Of a stretch of DNA of 64,000 nucleotides, positions 55,112-64,000 are shown in pieces (position 1 is the first letter of the stretch; every line of letters begins with the position of its first letter). The stretch covers positions 1,054,001-1,118,000 of the forward strand of contig JAGTXX020000009.1 in the NCBI GenBank assembly GCA_019044685.2. The letters are read 5' to 3'. The position numbers and the translations under genes are program-made. The DNA is from Nannochloris sp. 'desiccata'. Taxonomy: Eukaryota > Chlorophyta > Trebouxiophyceae > Chlorellales > Chlorellaceae. Below the pieces are notes generated by a model. It was not told where the DNA came from and did not search any database. It saw only the letters and a program-made list of their open reading frames with translations.

Positions 55112-58100
55112 CTAGTGCATTTGCTGCCATTGCATTTGTTGCTGTTCCTGCTCATGTCTTGCATTCTGTTCTTCCTGCAACTTTGCCAGCATCTCTGCCC
55201 TCCTCACATCACAAGGCTTCTTCCAACCAGGGTTTAAACAGGGCTTGCACAATCCACACTTTTGAGAAGATTTAATAATCGGGCCAAACGTTCTTCTCCT
55301 AGATTTTCCTTTACCACTTTTTGAATCCATAGCCTCCTGAGTCATCGGGTTACCCGGTGTTTTAGGTCCTTTAAAAGCCCCATGAAGAGAAGAAGGAGTT
55401 AAAAACATAGGCTCAAAGCGACTGTCTGCTATCCCGTGGTTATTTTTCTTCTTTCGTTTGGGGGCGGCAAGTGGAGTTAAGGGGTCGTTTGCAAGAGTAG
55501 TAGCAGTAGTCCCAGTACCTTGTAGGGGTATATTATACCACTGCTGCTGTTGAGGTTGAGGCAATGGATTTGTATTACTAGTTACATTGTTATAACCAGT
55601 ATTTCCATTTTTTACCGCCATTGTTGCCAATTTTGCCGCCTTGATCGCAGCTCGTTCGGTTTTGTTCTTCCACGTCGAGGTCGATGCAGTAGGTACTGAG
55701 GGCATTAAGAAATGTGGTAAAAGCCTTGGAGCACGTGTTTCAGGGTCAAATGCTCTAAAACAAACCCAGCCATCTGAACTGAACATCTTGGCAACTTCCT
55801 GCTGAGTCATGGCTTTTGACATGTAGTGGATGCCTAGACCGAAATAAATGGCACAGGTTTTTGTGTTCTCCAAGACTGATTGTGAAAGCTGCACAATGTT
55901 GAACAATAAGGAGGAAAATAGTCAGATACATAGGAAGTTGAGTATTTAAAGAAAAGAAAGTAAGCTACATTTAAAAGAAAGTGTACCTACTTTGATTGCT
56001 TCAACTGCCGTCTGATGATCAGCAAACAATTCATTAATCTGGAAATAAGTTCCATTTAATGGAAATCGGCCTCTTAAAGCTGCACGACAGGTCACCAATA
56101 GCATGCCTTCGACCAAATCGTCACCCTCTGCAGATGCGTCAGCAGGAAGGCTACCGGGAATGGCGGTGGCGGTGTCGACACGCCCCTCCACTCTGGTAGC
56201 TTCGTTTTCTCCTTCACAAACAGCATTCAACAAACCGTTAATAACCAATTCAACCTGTCCTCCAACAATTCCACACGTTGCTTTTGCTATAGTTGTTGAT
56301 CTTGTCGTCATTGTCCGCCTTCCAGCTAGTCCTTCTCGCTGGAAAGTAGGAATATTACTCAATGGCAAAAACATCACTTGATGTTCTTCATCGGTGACGG
56401 TGTCACTGCCACTACGCTTATCAACTGTAGCCCCGTGTAAATGAGAGAAAGTGCTGTGTACATAAGAAGGTAAGATATGTGCCGCTACTACTAAACGACT
56501 TTGATTCCATACGATACGATGCTCAAGAGGCGCCGTAGGCGGATTCGAAGTACCGCCAGCAGGAGAGGAATTCTGCTGAACAAAATTACCGCCGCTGTCA
56601 GCAGCGGCGGCAGCGGCAACAAAGCCAGGTTTTCCACCGCTTTCCTCCTTAATTCCATTATCTTTCTCAAGTTCTTGCTCTAGACTATATTCTGAAACAA
56701 TACGCATTGCCATAGATAGCCCAGAAAACGCATCAACTGCTCCAGGAAGCTGGCACTTGTCAGGGTGAAGCGCTCTTGCGAGTTGGCGGTAATTGCTTCG
56801 TGCAGCTGTAACGACGCTCTCTGCAGATTCTACAGATACAGAAAGATCGAAATTAAGGGCCTGTAAACTGAGCTCTAGCAGGCGTTTTCTATGGAAAATA
56901 ACAGCAGCGCCTTGATCTAATTTTAATAAAACCTCATTCTCGGCGGCAAGCTCCACCGCCATCTGTTGTAGTCGTTGACATTCTAGTTCGATATGCGATG
57001 GGGAGGAAAGACAAGATTTCACCTGGGGTATGGGCAATGCGACCGCGTCATTGGGTAGTGTAGATGCTTCTTCAAGATGTTGTATAGAGTCTTCTTGCTG
57101 GATTTTCGCTGCCAGTGGTGCGTCAGCAACGGGAGACGCCCCAAGAGAAACACAAAGCTCAGGTGGTGGCATCCAAGACATCAATTCAGGAAGCAACTCA
57201 GCGATATCATTGGTCATTATATCTATTTCTGAAACTCCTTCAGGTGGAATAAAGTCAATAGCAGCATTCTCTCCGTTACCTGCAGTGGCGGGGGCAGCAA
57301 TCGCGAAGGCACCACGGCCAGCTCCTGCTATTTCTACTGCCAACGCGGGAGCTTCTTCACCCTCACCTTTGCCACCTTGATGTACAACAGGCTTAGATTT
57401 CAACACTACAGGAGGCCCTGGTGGCTCTACTTCAAATTGTTGTTGCTGCACAAGTACGCGCCGAGGCAGAGGCGGATTTCCAGCGTGATCCCAAATAGAA
57501 AGATGAAGGTCCTGTTGAAGATCAAGAGGGCTACTCAAAGCTTTATCTGCAGCATTTGCTACTCTATTAGGATACTGTAGAGTACTTGAAGCATCTCTGA
57601 GCGCTTCTTCCCATGCAGCAAGCCTCTCATTAATAGAAGAGCCATCTGCAGCGGCAGCAGCAGCAACAGCGACGTCTCCATTGTTCTCTTGAGTGCTCTT
57701 CTTCTGAGCGTGTTGATCCATATCCATATCAACTGCATGATCCCATACAGATGCAGGTAACAGCCCTCTGGCACCCAACTCCAAGGTATCTAAATTAAGC
57801 CAGTTAATAGGATACATTTTTTGCCAGCTAGCTACCCCTGCTTTGTATCTCACCTCTGCCTCCACCCGCTGCAGCTGAGAAACTACTAAATCTTCATCTG
57901 TGCTCATACCACGAGGACGACGGAGACCTCTACTACGAGGGCGTGTTGTTCGCGTAGATACCAGCTCTTCTAAATCAATAGTTGAATAAAGGCATGCGTG
58001 TTTAGCGAGGGCAAGCTCAAGAGCGGCTTTCTCCTGTGCAAGTCGGTCCAGTTTTTGTCGTGTTCTCCAATGAATACTTTTATTGGAATTATTCAACCCT

Positions 58101-60016
58101 GGTGGTAATTGATTGGATCCAGGTAAAGGACTATTTGGCATCATTAAAATATCTTCATCTGGACCAACAGTAGTCTCCCCGCCAAACGCTCCTTGAGACG
58201 CTTTAGAAACTTTTATTCTCTTCCTACCGTGGAGAGAAGGTCCATTATGCAGCGCATACTCACAATCCTTTTGCATAGGACAAGCAGCACAATTAGGACT
58301 ATGTTTCGAGCAAAATACTTTCCCTAGTGTAATCATTTGATAGTGTAGCTCATACAGCGTTTCTGTGTCAAAGCCAAGCAGCCTAGACCGTAGATACGCA
58401 TGTACTTCAGGCTCAGGGGCGTAATCATCAAGATCTTCTATAGATTCTGCAGCGTCTAAAGGGATCCAACCTAGGCGTGAACAAATTCTTCCTACATTAG
58501 TGTCCACCGGGAATTCTTTTTTACCGAGGGTGAGCAACATTATACAAGCAACGCTCTTCCTACCGAGACCGTTGATGCTCATTAAGAAATCTCTGGCTTC
58601 GTCATCAGGGACGTCACGGAGCCATTCTGAGGAAAGTAAGCGGGCTGCTTCTAATGCTTTTTCTTGCTGTTGTTCTTGCGTCAACTGCAGCGGTGGATAT
58701 TTCTGAGTATCTCGTACTACTTCTACTTTTTTTTCGTCTTCTCCTTCATAGGCTAAGGATATATGGCTACGAGAGGGTAGAGAACGGAGAGGACCATTAG
58801 GCGAATCTAATCTACTATCATCAATTCCTTCTTCGATATCTAAAATAATATTATTCACGTTATCATTCACCTCGACGCCCTCGATCAGTTCTCCAATCAC
58901 AAGATCAACCTCTTTCTCCACATTTAGCTGGGCTTTCTCTACTATTTCATCTAATATACTATCAACAGTAGCTATAACATCAGTCTCAATACCACGAAAC
59001 CCTCCATTTGCTGCCACACGTACTCCTTTCTTTAGTAAATTGTATCGCCGGAGATGATTTAAGAAAGATTGAATATTGGTAGAAAGTACAGTTTGCATAC
59101 CACGACACCGAATAGCATCAGCTAAATCGTTGATATTGACTGTACGGATAGCTTCCCAATCTACCGTATCTGCCTCATCACCAAGCGTAATGGTAGCCGT
59201 AGAAGAAGTAAAAGAAGAAGACAAGGACGGCAGGATATAAGAAGAAGAAGAAGAAACGCCGTTGTGTTGTGCGGGCCATCTGCTTGCTACCTCCATATAC
59301 GCACGACTGGATAATGCATCCGAGACGTTTTGAGTGAGAAATGCACCGACGACGCTGTCAGTTACTGAGCCTGACCAGGTGAATGTCTTTCTTCTATCTC
59401 CCAAAACACTTCTCATTACATTCTGAAATTGGGTTACCCGACGTGCCCACGTCATGGCTTCATTTGCTCCGTATACAATCATCGTCAGTTGTCCTTCACG
59501 AAGGATACGAGCTCGCTTTCGACGAGAAGTGCGTTGGGGTACATCTAATTTCGTTGGCGTGGCAAGCATAGAAGGGGAAGTAGGAAGGCCTGGGCCTGCA
59601 GTAAGTAAATTTGAAGCAGCAGCACCGGCAAGAGGTTGTTCAGCTTCTACTGGAGCCAGGAGAGGTATCCCTTGGAACATTCCAATGCTTTGCAATGCTG
59701 GAATTGGATAGAATGGATTTTTTAGAATAGATTCTTGGGTTTGAACAGGTGCTGCAGGCCAAAAAGGAGCTGCAGGTTGTTGCTGCTGCTGTTGCAAAGT
59801 CGGCGTCGGTAGCTGAAACCCTGCTTGTTGGAAAACTGGCAAAAATAATGACAAATGGTTCCAGAAATTGGAATTGTTTTGATATTGCATCCATGGGTTT
59901 GGTATATAGATAGCTGGATTGGGTACAGAAGGTTCAGTTGCCCTGGCGAGCTCAGGAACTGTAGCATCCCAGATTGCTTCTGGAGCTGGGGTATCCTTGT
60001 TGCCTTGTTGATCCAT
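55112..60016 (-). CDS. DEMETER-like 5-methylcytosine DNA glycosylase with J domain and CXXC-type finger
   Basis: Exons 60016-55991 and 55888-55112 (phase 0) give 1600 residues. Excises 5-methylcytosine for active DNA demethylation (family role). Order: Gln/Pro-rich N-terminus; HhH-GPD domain in two parts (about 190-330 and 440-590, split by an acidic insertion as in plants) with GAFLTQNVSD, GLGRKSVACI (catalytic Lys about 486) and FPVDTNVGR (catalytic Asp about 505). Next is the 4Fe-4S loop CSKHSPNCAACPMQKDC, spacing C-x6-C-x2-C-x5-C. A helical segment with YRQLARALHPDK (about 1082) is a J domain with intact HPD. The DEMETER C-terminal domain has RGRFPLNGTYFQINELFADH and YFGLG...FDPETRAPR, and a final half-CXXC zinc finger reads CGLCKPCLNPGWKKPC (about 1555). 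Nuclear. Confidence 0.92.
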
Positions 60017-60386
60017 CTTCACCTAGCGTTGATGTAATTGTAAATATTGGGAGCTGGCAATGATTGCGATCAAGCTCAAATGCAGATAGAAAAATAGAAT
60101 TCAAGGTTGCGATGCATGTGATCAACCAGTAACGGAAAGAAGACCTTGAGTACCGTCAAAGGGTTTGTGGCATGTACGTGAAGCACATTATTTAACTCAA
60201 ACTGATTTTGCAATCAATTCAGTGTCGAAGTCGTCAACTTTGCCTCGACTTCAGAAAATCTTATCAACCCTACCCACAAGCATAGCCGTCGGCCTCTCAA
60301 CTTCTGATTTAATTATTTCTTACATAGGGGAATAGGAGTATAGATAGGTACGTATCAGCATAACAAAAGGTTCATATGATTATCAT
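60017..60386. other. intergenic, DEMETER-like promoter side
   Basis: 370 bases between the glycosylase start and the stop of the next minus-strand gene. No coding region or repeat recognised. Confidence 0.45.
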
Positions 60387-61460
60387 TCAACTACAAGCGT
60401 AAGAAGCAGGAGTAGGCAATGCTTCAGAAGTACCTGCTCGATAAAAAGTAAATTTTATTGAATTCTCATTGGGACAATTCCTTGGGCCATTTGCAGAACT
60501 CCAGGTGTACGTCTGTGCTTCCAAATCCACAGCCCCGCTGGTACACCCATCAGAGGACACTCTCTTCAAGTCTTGATAAGTTTGGGTATAGGTAATAGAG
60601 CCAGAATACATAGCAGGCCCAGTGCAATTGTTAGAATTAAAGAGGCCTAGAACAGTCATAAAAGTGCCGTCGGGCAATAATGCAACGGAGGAGAAGGAAC
60701 CATCAGAATCAATGAGCTCTCCTGTACGAGATTCATCACTGTACCAGATACCTGAGATATCTTTTGGACCACTAGGTTGAGCAAACTTAGGAGGAAAGGA
60801 TGCATTGGGATCGAGTGGAGGTGGTAGCGGTGGGCCGGTGAACACTCCGTCAGTCCGAATTGCATCCAAACCCGCTTCTCCCACATTGGTAAATCCTGCT
60901 CCTGCATTTCCATTACAATACAGAGTGAATGTACCAGGAAAAGATGTTGTATCTTTTACTCGGGTGAGAGGATTATTAAAATCTGAAGAATCGATACTAG
61001 GACATTCATCTGCTGAAGATTTCCAATAATAGACCCCTTCAGCCAAATCCACTTTCCCCACTTCACATCGTTGCCTGTATTCTATAGTTCCATTCGAATA
61101 GGTGTCTGCGCGAATAGCAGTGGCGATGTAAACGCCAGATTCGTTTGTGCACTCCCAAGAGAGATACCGCCCCATCTGTTGTTGAAAGGTTCCATCTTCC
61201 AAGTAGACAGTGGAGGCGAATCCGTCTCCAGGTGGCAATAAACCAATATAACGGTCTCCTGTCCAGACTCCTTCTACATCAGGCGGGCCTCCTTTATGTG
61301 CGAAGGGTTTGAAGCTGGGTTTGCGAGGCCCATATGGGGTGGCTTGCATTGCACGGCCTCCGTTGAAGATCCTTCTTGGTTGGTGCTCCGCATTGGTTGA
61401 ATACACGTGCTCTACTAAGATCTGGAGTAGTAAAGCCCAAAATTTAAGGGGGTTTTCCAT
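60387..61460 (-). CDS. secreted protein with two copies of an unnamed beta-rich domain
   Basis: Single exon, 357 residues. Signal peptide MENPLKFWALLLQILVEHVYS, no membrane helix afterwards, so probably secreted or extracellular-matrix. The rest is an internal duplication. Copy A (about residues 60-205) starts DVEGVWTGDRYIGLLPPGDG with YLEDGTFQQQMG, and copy B (about 235-350) starts DISGIWYSDESRTGELIDSD with LLPDGTFMTVLG; both then carry a conserved Cys pair (ECTN / NNCTG and later EC / GC). The GxW start and DGTF strand are reminiscent of lipocalin-like beta barrels, but I cannot assign a family. Several NxS/T sites suggest glycosylation. Confidence 0.65.
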   Translation of the reverse strand: MENPLKFWALLLQILVEHVYSTNAEHQPRRIFNGGRAMQATPYGPRKPSFKPFAHKGGPPDVEGVWTGDRYIGLLPPGDGFASTVYLEDGTFQQQMGRYLSWECTNESGVYIATAIRADTYSNGTIEYRQRCEVGKVDLAEGVYYWKSSADECPSIDSSDFNNPLTRVKDTTSFPGTFTLYCNGNAGAGFTNVGEAGLDAIRTDGVFTGPPLPPPLDPNASFPPKFAQPSGPKDISGIWYSDESRTGELIDSDGSFSSVALLPDGTFMTVLGLFNSNNCTGPAMYSGSITYTQTYQDLKRVSSDGCTSGAVDLEAQTYTWSSANGPRNCPNENSIKFTFYRAGTSEALPTPASYACS

Positions 61461-61768
61461 AGATTCAAAATTAATTTAGAGGATTTGAGATTCGAGAGAT
61501 TTGCTACTTCAAAGCTTTCGTCGAGCAACAAGGTCAACTCTTTTGGCAATAATGCGCACTGAGAAATGAATAATAACTACAGCACGGGATGAAAGCACGT
61601 AGGCTATGAGATAGCGGAACCTTTCAAATATTTTTGCCACGCTGGCACCTGGCACTGCGGTATGCCAGACAGGATAAATTCTATTCACAAGCGACTCCTT
61701 AATCTTTAACAACTCATTTAAAATCCACTCATCGATAAATTAGGGCAGATTGCCGTGTTTCATGAACC
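61461..61768. promoter_or_regulatory. divergent promoter region
   Basis: 308 bases between opposite start codons of the secreted duplicated-domain gene and the HEAT-like gene. No motif singled out. Confidence 0.4.
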
Positions 61769-63355
61769 ATGTCGTTTGACAAGAATTCGGTTGGAATTGG
61801 AATTGACTCCATAAGAGCGTCACTTATCCGCCTATCGTATGGCATGGACGCTGAAATAGACAATCAATTAGAACTTACAGTCCATTCTATTGTTAGCGAA
61901 TATGTGACGAAGTCGGAAGGAAGACAATTATCAAAATTCTTGCTTGAGCCCGTGCTAAATGCTGTTGGTGAATATCCAGAGCGTCCAGCTCCCTTCAACG
62001 TTCTTTCCTGCCTCCTAGCAGAATTTAAACGGTGGCATACGGCTGAACCAGTGCTCCGGGCAGCTACAGAGACCTTAAAAACACTAGGAGGCTTGTTTTC
62101 CACCGAGCCGCTGCCATCGCTTAAAGTTTACCCTGCCCTTCAAGCATGCATTTCGGTTCTTGAAGGTCGTTTAAAGCCCCCGGCAGTTGATGGAGTCGCA
62201 TCTTTATGTTTTATTGCTTTGGAAAGCAATGATTGGGCCCATAAAGTGGGTGCATTGGAAGTATTTGCGACTTTAGTGCACTGTTCTCGGAACGCCCTTG
62301 GTGATAATACAGAGAATTGTTACCAAAGGACGTTATTAACAGACTTTTTAGATTTAGCAGCAATTACTGCACAAAGGCAAGCTCATTTTGACCCTTCTGA
62401 GCGTGTCAGAGAAGCTGCATGTTCTTTGCTGTCGACAATTGAGTGCCCTGTTACCATTGTTGGCACCGTCAATTCCAAAGAGAAAGGAAGAGACAAATCT
62501 ATTTCAGATGAATCTGTTGAGCCTTTTGTTGATAATTCTAGAACGGAGGGTACGAATAATAGTAATGGTGGTGCTGAAAGACACAATGCACCTATTCCTC
62601 TGGCATTGACTCCTCTTCCTGCGTTTAGCAAAGAGCTTTCTGAAGAGGAACTCTGCGGGAAGCAAGCAGCACCAGCAGTAACAGCTTCCCCAAGCATAGG
62701 AAGCGTGCCAAATACAGTCCACCATAGTCCTGATGCCTTTAGTATGCTAGGAAGTGATATTCAATCAATTAATTCAGCTATTGAGATGGATATTGAGAAT
62801 TTCCTTCGAGGCAGCATTCTTCCTGGCGGTGCCGGATTTGGCGGCAAGGAGCAACAACAGCAAGAATGTGTAGAAGAAAAGGAAGAAGAAGAAGAAGAAG
62901 ATGTATATTCTGAGGGATGGGATGATATTTTAAATCCACCTTCTTTCTCGTATAATAACAACGAAGAAGAAGGGATGAAGCTTGGCAGCGGTACTGATAC
63001 TGATGAGTGGATACTGATGCATGCGTTGCAGCAATATTTTGGCAATGTGCCTTCAAACTTCAACTTGACTACTGATAATATTGAACAGGTACTGCGTATC
63101 TGCCTTGATTTACACAGTGAGCAGTCCTATGAGCACCATGTACAGCGGGCAGAAGCTCTCTTGGTACGCTCTTCTCAACAATTACAGGGGAAGCCCCACG
63201 CTGGAGCCGAGTTGCAACGACAGGTACGAGTGTTGGAAAAAGATGTGCATAGAGCTGTTGCTGAGCAGCAAGCTCAGTTTATGGAGTCTGCAGTGCCTGA
63301 AATTGCTGATATCTTGGCGAATCCACAAATGCTGGAGCGTCTGATGGTGCACTAG
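61769..63355 (+). CDS. HEAT/ARM-like helical protein with acidic tail (528 aa)
   Basis: Single exon with a good start context (ACCATG). Residues 1-230 are amphipathic helices of HEAT type: LKVYPALQACISVLEGRLKP, VDGVASLCFIALESNDWAHK and VGALEVFATLVHCS, a pattern reminiscent of the N-terminal microtubule-binding HEAT region of plant TORTIFOLIA1/SPIRAL2. Residues 230-430 are Ser/Asn- and Glu-rich, including an EEKEEEEEEDV run, and are probably disordered. The end is helical (EQVLRICLDLHSEQ, LQRQVRVLEKDVHRAV), probably coiled coil. The microtubule link is a guess; I do not recognise a specific family. Confidence 0.55.
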   Translation: MSFDKNSVGIGIDSIRASLIRLSYGMDAEIDNQLELTVHSIVSEYVTKSEGRQLSKFLLEPVLNAVGEYPERPAPFNVLSCLLAEFKRWHTAEPVLRAATETLKTLGGLFSTEPLPSLKVYPALQACISVLEGRLKPPAVDGVASLCFIALESNDWAHKVGALEVFATLVHCSRNALGDNTENCYQRTLLTDFLDLAAITAQRQAHFDPSERVREAACSLLSTIECPVTIVGTVNSKEKGRDKSISDESVEPFVDNSRTEGTNNSNGGAERHNAPIPLALTPLPAFSKELSEEELCGKQAAPAVTASPSIGSVPNTVHHSPDAFSMLGSDIQSINSAIEMDIENFLRGSILPGGAGFGGKEQQQQECVEEKEEEEEEDVYSEGWDDILNPPSFSYNNNEEEGMKLGSGTDTDEWILMHALQQYFGNVPSNFNLTTDNIEQVLRICLDLHSEQSYEHHVQRAEALLVRSSQQLQGKPHAGAELQRQVRVLEKDVHRAVAEQQAQFMESAVPEIADILANPQMLERLMVH

Positions 63356-63798
63356 GGTTTCTGTTTGATTTCTTTTGAGCATGCCGTTCGAGGTGGTTAA
63401 ACAATAAAAATTGCATTGGCTTATGAGAGTAAAAGAAGAATGCAAACGATTGAAACGGTTTCGAAATTATAAAAAAATGTGTAAAGTACACATACGTATA
63501 GTAAAAAGAACATCAAGTATCTACTAGTAATCAACTCGCACTCGGATTGTACAACAAAAAATACAAAAGCAAAAAAAAAACGTCGAACCTCAAAACTGGT
63601 TGAAAATGGTTACTTGCAATAAAGAAAACAAAAAAGGATGAAATGGTGCAGCGAAGCACAAAAGCAAGTCAATAAAGAAAGCACTGTTTAAATTGCATGC
63701 TATACAAGGAATTTAATTTTAAATGATACTGATTATTGAATTATTAAATTACCAACACGGCCCCACCATTTTCCAGCCAGAATAACTTGCTTGGCTGT
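63356..63798. other. convergent intergenic region
   Basis: 443 A-rich bases between the HEAT-like stop and the stop of the last minus-strand gene; both 3' ends fall here. A poly-A tract is near 63572. No gene recognised. Confidence 0.5.
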
Positions 63799-64000
63799 CT
63801 ACTCCGATGCATCAGCAGCAGCTGCGGGTGTGACTATAGGAACTGTGTGCAGACCTTGCCTCGAAGATTGTTCTTGTGCTTCTACATATGCTTTATAGAT
63901 TTCAGGTTTCACAAACTTACCATTGACTCTGCATTTTTCCAAAGCAGTCCTCTTTCTCGACTCATATTGAACTTTAGGACGATTATAAGTACGTCTAGCT
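63799..64000 (-). CDS. CCT-motif protein, C-terminal end only
   Basis: Last 67 codons of a gene that continues beyond the right edge. It reads RRTYNRPKVQYESRKRTA, then RVNGKFVKPEIYKAYVEA, which is the second half of the plant CCT motif (consensus KxRYESRKxxAExRPRVKGRFVK). The tail ends ADASE and a TAG. CCT proteins include CONSTANS, pseudo-response regulators and CMF factors that regulate flowering, the clock or photosynthetic genes through NF-Y complexes. Which branch cannot be told without the N-terminus. It is also possible that the visible piece is one exon of a longer gene. Confidence 0.75.
   Translation of the reverse strand, partial: ARRTYNRPKVQYESRKRTALEKCRVNGKFVKPEIYKAYVEAQEQSSRQGLHTVPIVTPAAAADASE

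Noticed and set aside
55112..60016. MutY or endonuclease III instead of DEMETER-like
   Set aside because: The protein is 1600 residues with a split HhH-GPD domain and the FPLNGTYFQINELFADH and FDPETRAPR blocks found only in the DEMETER family.
1..64000. tRNA genes or CRISPR arrays
   Set aside because: I looked for the GTTCGA/GTTCAA T-loop with paired arms and for short regular repeats with unique spacers; none found by eye.

Overview
The window is nuclear DNA of a photosynthetic eukaryote of the green lineage, most likely a unicellular alga. The support is direct. There is a nuclear, transit-peptide-bearing Rubisco activase of the green type and a DEMETER-type DNA glycosylase with the plant C-terminal domain. 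There are also a telobox Myb protein, a CCT-motif protein and plastid-type proteins beside ordinary eukaryotic housekeeping genes. Most genes carry one to four short GT-AG introns. Genes are dense, often in divergent or convergent pairs a few hundred bases apart. I see no tRNA, rRNA, CRISPR or bacterial operon structure. I cannot place the species.

Layout. 1-1381 is the 5' part of an RRP12-like ribosome-biogenesis gene (minus). 1587-10930 is a tandem array of three near-identical units with a 3182-base period. Each unit carries one minus-strand, two-exon gene for a 497-residue membrane-anchored protein I do not recognise. The third unit is incomplete on its right side and abuts a decayed fragment of a P1B-type copper ATPase gene (10931-11405).

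11740-28720 holds a plastid mTERF-like protein, cytosolic aspartyl-tRNA synthetase, a TRAIP-like RING ubiquitin ligase and a second helical-repeat organellar protein. It continues with a mitochondrial thiamine pyrophosphate carrier, a telobox Myb protein, Rubisco activase, an Alba-domain protein, a BSD-domain protein and the GINS subunit PSF1. 28984-45363 holds a diacylglycerol-lipase-like enzyme, pantothenate synthetase, Rab geranylgeranyltransferase beta, a SPOUT1-like methyltransferase, two tandem metallocarboxypeptidases, WDR83, an apyrase and a sugar-phosphate/nucleotide-sugar transporter. 45782-64000 holds a 1424-residue protein with a possible lipid-transfer fold, a plastid membrane protein, a SLC30A9-like cation transporter and an FtsJ-type RNA methyltransferase. 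It ends with the 1600-residue DEMETER-like glycosylase carrying a J domain, a secreted protein with an internal duplication, a HEAT-like protein and the 3' end of a CCT-domain gene.

The genes do not form one pathway. The unusual items are the tandem array and its unknown protein, the copper-ATPase relic at its edge, the J-domain-containing 5-methylcytosine glycosylase, and a carboxypeptidase pair in which one copy lacks the intron. Exon boundaries below were placed by eye from GT-AG sites and reading-frame continuity; no search or alignment tool was run.
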